Source of the DNA: a virus
Length of the DNA: 20,965 bases
Virus record (IMG/VR): IMGVR_UViG_3300037010_001241
Span: 1-20,965 of that record
Direction: 5' to 3' (one strand)
In this document: in pieces, positions 15,502 to 20,676 of the stretch
Numbering within the stretch: position 1 is the stretch's first letter
Layout of the letters: each line of letters begins with the position of its first letter
Notes under the pieces: model-generated
Databases searched by the model: none
Told to the model about the DNA's origin: nothing
Seen by the model: the letters and a program-made list of their open reading frames with translations, nothing else
Translations under genes and position numbers: made by a program

Positions 15502-17136
15502 TCAAAACTCCTGTGATAGAACTTGGGGATGGGGGTTTCTATTAAGCCAAACCTTAATAGTCTTTGGAGCACGAAGGTAAGAAACAAGGTTTAAAACATC
15601 TGCATTGGTAAGATGTTCCGGCGGTTCGCCGTATATTTGTCTAAACCAATCTCTTCCTTGATGCTTAGTGAACTGTTTAGGACCTTCAACAGATTTCCAA
15701 TCATAGAAGGTGCGCAAACCACAGTAATAACTGATCTTGATAGACTTGTTGCCTGTTTTGCTAGTGTGGGCAGTATAAACAACCCTGTTAACTTTAATGT
15801 CTTCCACTAATGGAAGCTCCGACTTCATTACTTCGGCTCTAGAAGCTTCAGTAGTAAGAATGGGAGAAAAGTCAAACTCCAAGCCGCAAGCTATACATTG
15901 CCGAAAAGTGGCATGATTATACACGCCACAATTAGGACATATTCTAGTAGGAGCAGGGCCGCCGCCACTTTCCCCTTTTTTTCTAGGAATTAAAGGATCA
16001 TTAATTGGTCCTAGTCTACGGGTATTGCCTGCAAAATCAAGTATAAGACCATTATACTTAATATAACCATTTTCTTTAAAAGGTCTGGTGAGACGGCCAT
16101 ATTTTTGAACGTGCTTTCCTGTTGACATTGTTGGCTGTAGATCAGCACAAATATCAAGCATAGGACTATCAACGCCAGTAGTGAGCATGTTCATGTTTAC
16201 AGCATGTTTTACTCTACCCAGCTTCCAGTTTTCCAATGCTTTATCGTTTTGTTTATCTGTACGCTTGGAATGAAGAATTACAGCAGGAACATTGAAAACA
16301 TCATTTATCATTTCCCAAATATGCTCAGCATGTTTAACTCCAGAAGCAAATACAATGCCAGAACGTCTATCTTCAGAATACTGCAAATATTGAGACAAAG
16401 CAGCTTGATTAACATCTGATTTATCTACAGCTTCTTCAAGTTCACCTTGCTTGTATTCACCTTTGGAAAATCCTACTCCTGAAACATCAAGCTGAACAGC
16501 AAGACGGCTAGGAATAATAAGAGGGCAAATATAGCCTTCGGCAATTAGACGGCCAAAGCCTTCAAGATTACATTGGTTATAAACAATATCAGTAAAAATA
16601 CTGCCATTGGTCATAAGACCAAGACCCATACGATAAGGAGTGGCAGTAAGGCCAATAACTTTAAGAAAAGGATTTCTAAGCCTAAGTTCATTGATAAATT
16701 GAATATAACGTCCTTCGTCACCTAAAAGGTGCGCTTCGTCAATTATCAAGAAATCAACTTTTCCAAAAATTAGTTTTCCGGCCATAGATTGAATACCGCC
16801 AAATATAATTGGCTGATAATAATCTCTTTGGTTAAGACCTGCTGAAAATATGCCCACAGGTGCAAGAGGCCATACTTCAAGTAGCTTTTGGGCGTTCTGC
16901 TTGATCAACTCTTTAACGTGAGTTGCCATGATGACACGAGTATTTGGAACAAGCTCAAAACAGCGTTGAATGAACTTCGCGATAACAACGCTCTTGCCTG
17001 TACCTGTGGGCAAACAGATAAGCGGATTCTTTTGAACTGGATTGCCTTTGTCATCAAGTGGCCTAGGAACGCCATAGTATTCAAACAGGCGCTCTATAGG
17101 TTCTGCTTGATACCAACGTTCTTCAAAGACCTTCAT
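15502..17136 (-). CDS. SF2 DEAH-box helicase with zinc ribbon
   Basis: 544 residues. Motif I 'LPTGTGKS' (Lys48), motif II 'IIDEAH' (133-136), motif III 'GLTATP' (162-167), motif V 'NMNMLTTGVDSP' (about 314-325) and motif VI 'QKYGRLTRP' (344-352) are all intact, so an active ATP-driven DNA translocase of the RecQ/Rad25/type I restriction-like SF2 branch is expected. A four-cysteine ribbon, C400-x2-C403-x10-C414-x2-C417, follows the second RecA domain, then about 125 residues of unassigned sequence. Phages of this type use such helicases in replication in place of a DnaB-type enzyme; no DnaB-like gene is seen here. AAAGG lies upstream of the ATG. The gene starts 12 nt after the winged-helix gene stop. 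Confidence 0.88.
   Translation of the reverse strand: MKVFEERWYQAEPIERLFEYYGVPRPLDDKGNPVQKNPLICLPTGTGKSVVIAKFIQRCFELVPNTRVIMATHVKELIKQNAQKLLEVWPLAPVGIFSAGLNQRDYYQPIIFGGIQSMAGKLIFGKVDFLIIDEAHLLGDEGRYIQFINELRLRNPFLKVIGLTATPYRMGLGLMTNGSIFTDIVYNQCNLEGFGRLIAEGYICPLIIPSRLAVQLDVSGVGFSKGEYKQGELEEAVDKSDVNQAALSQYLQYSEDRRSGIVFASGVKHAEHIWEMINDVFNVPAVILHSKRTDKQNDKALENWKLGRVKHAVNMNMLTTGVDSPMLDICADLQPTMSTGKHVQKYGRLTRPFKENGYIKYNGLILDFAGNTRRLGPINDPLIPRKKGESGGGPAPTRICPNCGVYNHATFRQCIACGLEFDFSPILTTEASRAEVMKSELPLVEDIKVNRVVYTAHTSKTGNKSIKISYYCGLRTFYDWKSVEGPKQFTKHQGRDWFRQIYGEPPEHLTNADVLNLVSYLRAPKTIKVWLNRNPHPQVLSQEF
15765..15772 (+). repeat. TGTGGGCA dispersed motif, copy 10
   Basis: Exact octamer antisense to the helicase gene, which reads Thr-Ala-His-Thr there. 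Context CTAGTGTGGGCAGTA, identical over 12 bases to copy 3. Confidence 0.7.
16851..16858 (-). repeat. TGTGGGCA dispersed motif, copy 11
   Basis: Exact octamer in the helicase gene sense strand, read Pro-Val-Gly-Ile. Context CACCTGTGGGCATAT. Confidence 0.7.
17005..17012 (+). repeat. TGTGGGCA dispersed motif, copy 12
   Basis: Exact octamer antisense to the helicase Walker A codons (Leu-Pro-Thr-Gly), the one copy that a conserved protein motif could partly explain. Context TACCTGTGGGCAAAC. Confidence 0.65.
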
Positions 17137-17147
17137 TGTGCGAACCT

Positions 17148-17537
17148 TTAATTTTTTTCAAAACGTTCCAAAGAACGCCTAACAACTTCTTCTCTAGAAA
17201 TATTAATTCTGTAGTTTTGCTCCTTCGTACAAATTATAATATCTCTACCTAGTTTCCTTCTAATTTTACTTATATAAACATTTACAATTCTAATGTCACG
17301 TTCTTTAACATGATCTTTTTTTGGCAAACCTTCTTCAATTGCATACACATTTACACTTTTTGGATAAGCATGTAAAAGAATTTCAATAATTGTAATTTCG
17401 TGACGAGTTAAACCGACAACAGTAAATACTTCAGGAACAGGCTCAATGTCTTTGGCCACAAGCATTGCTTCAAGCTGAATTATTCTAGCTTTCAAGAAGT
17501 CAATATATAATAGTGGTCTATGTCTTGAGGGTTCCAT
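17148..17537 (-). CDS. Stand-alone winged-helix DNA-binding protein (CtrA/OmpR C-terminal type)
   Basis: 129 residues. A short N-terminal coiled coil ('FLKARIIQLEAMLVAKD', about 14-30) precedes a winged helix: 'LTRHEITIIEILLHAYPKSV' (43-62), recognition helix 'RDIRIVNVYISKIRRKLG' (80-97) and wing strands 'IIICTKEQNYRI' (100-111). This follows the trans_reg_C pattern 'LT..E..iL..L ... vdvhIskLRrKL ... i.T..g.GYri'. There is no receiver domain. Proteins with a coiled coil plus a CtrA-like wing are common in alphaproteobacteria and their phages. It is likely a phage transcription regulator or a competitor of host CtrA at its sites; both are inference. The 100-bp gap upstream has an inverted repeat and one GTGGGCA motif, candidate autoregulatory sites. 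SD weak. Confidence 0.72.
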   Translation of the reverse strand: MEPSRHRPLLYIDFLKARIIQLEAMLVAKDIEPVPEVFTVVGLTRHEITIIEILLHAYPKSVNVYAIEEGLPKKDHVKERDIRIVNVYISKIRRKLGRDIIICTKEQNYRINISREEVVRRSLERFEKN

Positions 17538-17570
17538 ATATTAGCTTTCTGTTTTACAAGCTTTACAAGT

Positions 17571-17577
17571 TGCCCAC
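17571..17577 (-). repeat. GTGGGCA, 7-base variant in the winged-helix promoter gap
   Basis: CGTGGGCA on the - strand, 34 bp upstream of the winged-helix ATG and the only copy outside a larger gene. Context TTATTCGTGGGCAAC shares the TTCGTG flank with copy 8. Confidence 0.55.
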
Positions 17578-17593
17578 GAATAAGCATAAAATA

Positions 17594-17615
17594 TAATTAC
17601 ATACAATGGTAATTA
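17594..17615. repeat. Inverted repeat TAATTAC-N8-GTAATTA (candidate operator)
   Basis: Seven-base perfect arms around an 8-bp spacer, about 60-80 bp upstream of the winged-helix start. Half-sites 15 bp apart fit a dimeric DNA-binding protein. AT-rich arms make chance occurrence possible. Confidence 0.4.
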
Positions 17616-17637
17616 AAGCTGTTTTTAAACAACACGT

Positions 17638-18540
17638 TTAAGCAATTCTTTTCCATTGATCACAACCTTTTAGAATAAAATCAGCAGGAACAATATTATT
17701 CCAATGTTTGCAAACCCATTGACCGTTGTCAATTGGAAAAGCATTTACACAACTTCTACAGTTCTTATCAGGTACTTCGTTACCATGACAAAGACCTTTA
17801 AAGTTACAGTATTTACAATCTGAAAACGTTTCAGAGTTTGCTATCTTAGAAGGTCTTTCTTGTGAGAAAATAACTTGATCAGCTTTGCGAAAAAGATCAT
17901 CGGCAATGTGCCAATCAAGCTCTACAATTTCTAAGTATATTTCATCTGTGTTTTTGTTAACAGCAACATATAAGCCATATTTATATCCGCAAGCTCTACC
18001 ATAAACGCTCATTTGTCTAAAGTGCATTGGCTTTGCAAGCTGTACGCCAGTAGGGTTAGAACGAATATAAGTTGCCTTGTTCAACTTTCCAGCAAGTTTA
18101 GTAAAACTGTCTTCACTGTGAGTTTTAAACTCAGTGACTAGAATTAAGTCATGTGGAAGATTGTAATGGCTAGGCGCTCTAGCAATACCATCGAGAGAGC
18201 CACCAAAATGACCTTTACTAGCTGATATACGAAATTGGTTTTGTGTTTGTGGATCAACTTCATGAATTTCAAATCCTATCCCTCTAAGCCAGCGAACAAT
18301 TCTGTGCTCTTCACCGTGACCACGATTAAACAGTCTATACATTCTACCGCTAAACTGTTCAGCCTTCAACCAACGGAACACATTCCAAGACTTAGCCGTA
18401 CAACTATCGCCAATAATGGAAGCTCCAAGATGGGTTCTTGGGTCTTCTTGAAAAGCTTTAACGGAATAAGCTTCAATGTCTTCGGCTATTTGGCGAGTAA
18501 GTCTAACTCTTTGGAAATGATCCGTAAGGTCAATTGTCAT
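17638..18540 (-). CDS. Cas4-like PD-(D/E)XK exonuclease with Fe-S cysteines and extra C-terminal cysteine module
   Basis: 300 residues. Nuclease core: 'GHGEEHR' (about 74-80), 'GGSLDGIA' (Asp117), 'VTEFKTH' (Glu137, Lys139) and 'FRQMSVYGRACG' with Gln176 and Tyr180 (QxxxY motif). Fe-S ligands are Cys47 plus Cys242, Cys245 and Cys251 (C-x2-C-x5-C), the split arrangement of Cas4 and AddB. A second set follows at the C-terminus, C261-x2-C264-x12-C277-x15-C293, not part of canonical Cas4 and shared with the 74-aa protein at 15201-15425. Expected activity is 5'-3' ssDNA exonuclease or end resection feeding the Sak4-like ATPase and SSB upstream. No Cas1/Cas2 or repeat array is present, so CRISPR adaptation is not indicated. 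The start overlaps the previous stop (ATGA). Confidence 0.85.
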   Translation of the reverse strand: MTIDLTDHFQRVRLTRQIAEDIEAYSVKAFQEDPRTHLGASIIGDSCTAKSWNVFRWLKAEQFSGRMYRLFNRGHGEEHRIVRWLRGIGFEIHEVDPQTQNQFRISASKGHFGGSLDGIARAPSHYNLPHDLILVTEFKTHSEDSFTKLAGKLNKATYIRSNPTGVQLAKPMHFRQMSVYGRACGYKYGLYVAVNKNTDEIYLEIVELDWHIADDLFRKADQVIFSQERPSKIANSETFSDCKYCNFKGLCHGNEVPDKNCRSCVNAFPIDNGQWVCKHWNNIVPADFILKGCDQWKRIA

Positions 18541-18788
18541 TTAATTATTACCTTAACTTCGCCTTTTACCAATTCAGTTACGTTATTGTAGCCTTTGATA
18601 ACAGGCCGATTTAGTTTATTCATCTTGTATCTAATCAAATACTTTTCAGAGATACAATAGTAAACAACAAATTGTTGCTTTTTTCCGTCAAGATAAATTT
18701 CTATACTGTCAGGATGAACAGGAGGATCAAGCTTTTGATAAAAATGTTTGCTTTGCATGTTTACCGAAAGTCTATCGGGGGGATGCAT
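18537..18788 (-). CDS. Unrecognised 83-aa protein
   Basis: ATG 18788 is preceded by AGAGGA about 8 nt upstream. The product is basic in its C-terminal half, with strand-like stretches 'SIEIYLDGKKQQFVVYYC' and 'GEVKVIIK'. It has no membrane segment or recognised motif. It lies between the tRNA gene and the Cas4-like gene, overlapping the latter by ATGA, so it is probably co-translated with the nuclease. Function unknown. Confidence 0.65.
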   Translation of the reverse strand: MHPPDRLSVNMQSKHFYQKLDPPVHPDSIEIYLDGKKQQFVVYYCISEKYLIRYKMNKLNRPVIKGYNNVTELVKGEVKVIIK

Positions 18789-18810
18789 TGTTTTATCCTC
18801 TTTTTTGAAT

Positions 18811-18895
18811 TGGTGCGCTCTTCCGGGATCGAACCGGAACGCCTTGCAGCAACAGATTTTAAGTCTGTCGCGTCTACCTATTCCGCCAAGAGCGC
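18811..18895 (-). tRNA. tRNA-Leu (anticodon UAA) with encoded CCA
   Basis: On the - strand, the acceptor stem GCGCTCT (18895-18889) pairs with AGAGCGC (18821-18815), discriminator A at 18814 and CCA at 18813-18811 encoded in the DNA. The anticodon arm ACAGA-CTTAAAA-TCTGT carries TAA; a long variable arm and a T arm TCCGG-TTCGATC-CCGGA are present, as required for a class II Leu tRNA. It decodes UUA/UUG. TTA is frequent in these AT-leaning phage genes and would be rare in a GC-rich host, so it likely supplements host decoding. The gene sits inside the operon between SSB and the 83-aa gene. Confidence 0.95.
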
Positions 18896-18949
18896 ATTTA
18901 AATTAATTGGTACATGTTTATACCCACAGTACCATTGGGTTAGTATTAG

Positions 18950-19606
18950 TTAGGAGCGAGCCCAATCAGGAGCTTGACCCATGGCAGGGTTGCCACCTTG
19001 AGGCGGTTGCCAACCGGATTGCGGTGCAGGCTGTTGAGGCTGTGTAGGCGGTTGCCACCCCTGCTGCGGGGCTTCCTGAGGGGCTTGCTGCTGCGGCGGT
19101 TGCCAGCCGCCTTGAGGCGGTTGAGCTGGGGGCTGGTACTGCTGTTGAGGCGGAGGCGCAACAGGAGGCGCAACAGGAGCCTGGCTAACAGGAGCGGAGC
19201 CAGGCTTACCGGGTTCATTGCCATTAATGTCAAACAGCTTAGCAATTTCGGTATATTCGCTATCAGCCTTTTTCTTTATTTCAATCATGAAGGGGCGATT
19301 GTGCAGTTGCATAGTATCAGCCAGAACAAATTGACCTGTTACATGGCAATAAGCAGAAAGTTGCTTATTCGCAATGTCAACAGCTTGGGCGTTAGGGTTC
19401 CACAAGTTCAAACGATCAACAGTCTTTTGACCTTGAAATTGACCTTCAATTACTTGAATGTTAAATTGCAGATAACCGCCAGTTCCGGCTTTAGTTGGCT
19501 TCTGTTCTTCAGAAACGATAGCAACCTTGTACTTGCCTTCAGGAAGCGAGCCGCCAGAGCCATACTGTGGGCTAACTTCCTGGGAATTTAGAGCGTAAGC
19601 AACCAT
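18950..19606 (-). CDS. DUF669-type single-stranded DNA-binding protein
   Basis: 218 residues. Residues 1-130 follow the DUF669 pattern: 'LPEGKYKVAIVSEEQKPTK', 'GGYLQFNIQVIEGQFQGQ', 'DRLNLWNPNAQAVDIANKQL' and 'HNRPFMIEIKKK'. DUF669 proteins are phage OB-fold-like SSBs usually next to AAA_24 ATPases, as here (2-nt gap). Residues 131-218 are a low-complexity Pro/Gln/Gly tail with three GWQPP repeats, ending DWARS rather than the acidic D-D-I-P-F tip of bacterial SSBs, so interaction with host SSB partners through that tip is unlikely. The tail DNA is GC-rich. SD AGGGA lies in the end of the upstream gene. Confidence 0.82.
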   Translation of the reverse strand: MVAYALNSQEVSPQYGSGGSLPEGKYKVAIVSEEQKPTKAGTGGYLQFNIQVIEGQFQGQKTVDRLNLWNPNAQAVDIANKQLSAYCHVTGQFVLADTMQLHNRPFMIEIKKKADSEYTEIAKLFDINGNEPGKPGSAPVSQAPVAPPVAPPPQQQYQPPAQPPQGGWQPPQQQAPQEAPQQGWQPPTQPQQPAPQSGWQPPQGGNPAMGQAPDWARS

Positions 19607-19608
19607 TT

Positions 19609-20457
19609 TTAAACGTCCCTATTATAAACATCAATGCCGGTATTGACATAGATAGCGTGAGCAAGTGCATTCCATCCATTTTCTTTGGGAATTGGAATAA
19701 CACCTTGCAACCCATAACGATTACCCGCAACCCATCCCGGAGTACGATCAACCGCTAGAACTCTTCCTTGATTAGCACTAACGCCTTTACTGAAAGTGCT
19801 TTTGTTATTCTCGTTTTTAACTACAAACAAAGGTTCATGAAGAAAGCCGATCATATCAACCCACTGTGTCATCATTTCCCGTTTGCCGTAAGTTTTGTCA
19901 TTCTTAGGAGAATGAAGAAGTAAATCCCAAGAATTATACTCGCCATAAGCAGCATCTTTGACCAATGAGGGAAAGACGTGACAGGTAATGACAATATTAA
20001 CTTTTCCATTAATAGCCAAATCATCGCAATAACGAGTAAATTGAGCAAAATAAGAATTGGCTAACTGATAAGCTTTGCCGTATCCACCATGTGCAGTCTC
20101 CATAGTGACATTTTTGGCAGTTTTCTTTATAACATCAGGATCAGTTTCAATAACTTTATTATGAATTAACTGTTCAAGGGCAGTTGCACTATCAAATGCA
20201 AGTGTCCTATATGGAAATTTACCGGCGACGATAGAGCCTTTAACTTCATCAAGTAGGCTGATAAGATCATCAAATCTAGTAATCATTGGAGTAACAGGGG
20301 TTTTAACACTGGCAAACCCCATTTCCATAGGAATAAGCAAAGCTCTAGGCGCATTAGCAACCAAAGTAGTTTTGCCAACCTTTTCAACAGCAGCGATGAC
20401 AATTCGTTGTCCGTTAGGCGGAGCGCCTTGACTTACTTGGCCTAGAAAATTTGACAT
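19609..20457 (-). CDS. AAA_24 RecA-fold ATPase, Sak4-like single-strand annealing/recombination protein
   Basis: 282 residues. Walker A 'AAVEKVGKTTL' (Lys29, Thr30; the first Gly of G-x4-GKT is Ala) and Walker B-like 'RTLAFDSATALEQL' (Asp89) with a later 'VNIVITCHVFPS' sensor strand fit the AAA_24 family, which includes Sak4 recombinases such as that of Pseudomonas phage PA73. Sak4 activity is known to depend on the cognate phage SSB encoded nearby, and an SSB-like gene follows at once. The probable role is ATP-dependent strand annealing or a UvsX-like replication-coupled recombination step. The start is coupled to a 51-codon ORF by TAATG. Confidence 0.8.
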   Translation of the reverse strand: MSNFLGQVSQGAPPNGQRIVIAAVEKVGKTTLVANAPRALLIPMEMGFASVKTPVTPMITRFDDLISLLDEVKGSIVAGKFPYRTLAFDSATALEQLIHNKVIETDPDVIKKTAKNVTMETAHGGYGKAYQLANSYFAQFTRYCDDLAINGKVNIVITCHVFPSLVKDAAYGEYNSWDLLLHSPKNDKTYGKREMMTQWVDMIGFLHEPLFVVKNENNKSTFSKGVSANQGRVLAVDRTPGWVAGNRYGLQGVIPIPKENGWNALAHAIYVNTGIDVYNRDV

Positions 20458-20612
20458 TAGAACTTCCTCAACAGGCTATCGGCTCTAGATTTAGAACCTT
20501 CCATTACTTTTGTAAGATTGGCTTTCTCAAGACTGGAAAGCTTTTCTTTCAGCTTCGTAACTTTGTTATATATATCGGTTTTTGCTTTTGCTTTTTCATT
20601 ATAGCTTCTCAC
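20457..20612 (-). CDS. 51-codon basic helical ORF (GTG start), coupled to the AAA_24 gene
   Basis: The frame from GTG 20612 encodes a Lys/Glu-rich helical peptide (core 'KLKEKLSSLEKANLTKVMEG') ending RKF, and its TAA overlaps the AAA_24 ATG by one base. Coil-forming character and stop-start coupling argue for translation. The start is poor: GTG with only a weak GAAAG 3 nt upstream. A frame change from the ORFs just upstream could supply a better one. Confidence 0.45.
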   Translation of the reverse strand: MRSYNEKAKAKTDIYNKVTKLKEKLSSLEKANLTKVMEGSKSRADSLLRKF

Positions 20613-20668
20613 AAACTTTCAAAACTACGGCCATCGCAATTAAAGCAAAAGCAAAACCAATTAAACAT
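20609..20668 (-). CDS. 19-aa ORF with strong SD; possibly a frame-broken membrane peptide
   Basis: AGGAG (20674-20678, overlapping the previous stop) is 5 nt before ATG 20668, but the frame gives only a Cys/Phe-rich 19-mer (MFNWFCFCFNC...). One base over, the same stretch (20667-20599) encodes a clean transmembrane-like segment 'CLIGFAFALIAMAVVLKVC' with no start codon. A single-base indel near 20662 would join the good start to that segment. Either a real tiny gene, a frameshifted membrane peptide, or a sequence error. Confidence 0.3.
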   Translation of the reverse strand: MFNWFCFCFNCDGRSFESL

Positions 20669-20676
20669 TTTAGCTC

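Larger units (their letters stand above)
17538..17637 (-). promoter_or_regulatory. Intergenic gap, candidate promoter/operator of the winged-helix gene
   Basis: This is the largest AT-rich non-coding gap of the leftward operon. It holds a perfect inverted repeat TAATTAC-N8-GTAATTA (17594-17615), a smaller one TTAAAC-N5-GTTTAA (17625-17641), AT-rich -10-like hexamers (TATATT, TATTTT) read leftward, and TGCCCAC (17571-17577), a 7-base match to the dispersed octamer. No clear sigma-70 -35/-10 pair with 17-bp spacing is visible. Confidence 0.4.

Noticed and set aside
17625-17641. TTAAAC-N5-GTTTAA hairpin as an intrinsic terminator after the Cas4-like gene
   Set aside because: AT-rich 6-bp stem and, in the transcribed direction, followed by A residues rather than U.
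17638-18540. Cas4-like gene as a sign of a phage CRISPR adaptation module
   Set aside because: No Cas1, Cas2 or repeat-spacer array in the window; stand-alone Cas4-like exonucleases are common in phage replication operons.
18908-18934. TGGTAC-N15-GTACCA inverted repeat between the SSB and tRNA genes
   Set aside because: Only 6-bp arms with a long loop and no T tract; cannot be distinguished from chance.
18990-19150. Repeats in the SSB tail region as a CRISPR or iteron array
   Set aside because: Irregular repeats follow the GWQPP codons and have no uniform spacers, so they are coding low-complexity sequence.
18974-19591. 205-codon + strand ORF opposite the SSB gene
   Set aside because: Arg/Leu-rich shadow of the Pro/Gln-rich tail; the - strand reading has clear DUF669 features.
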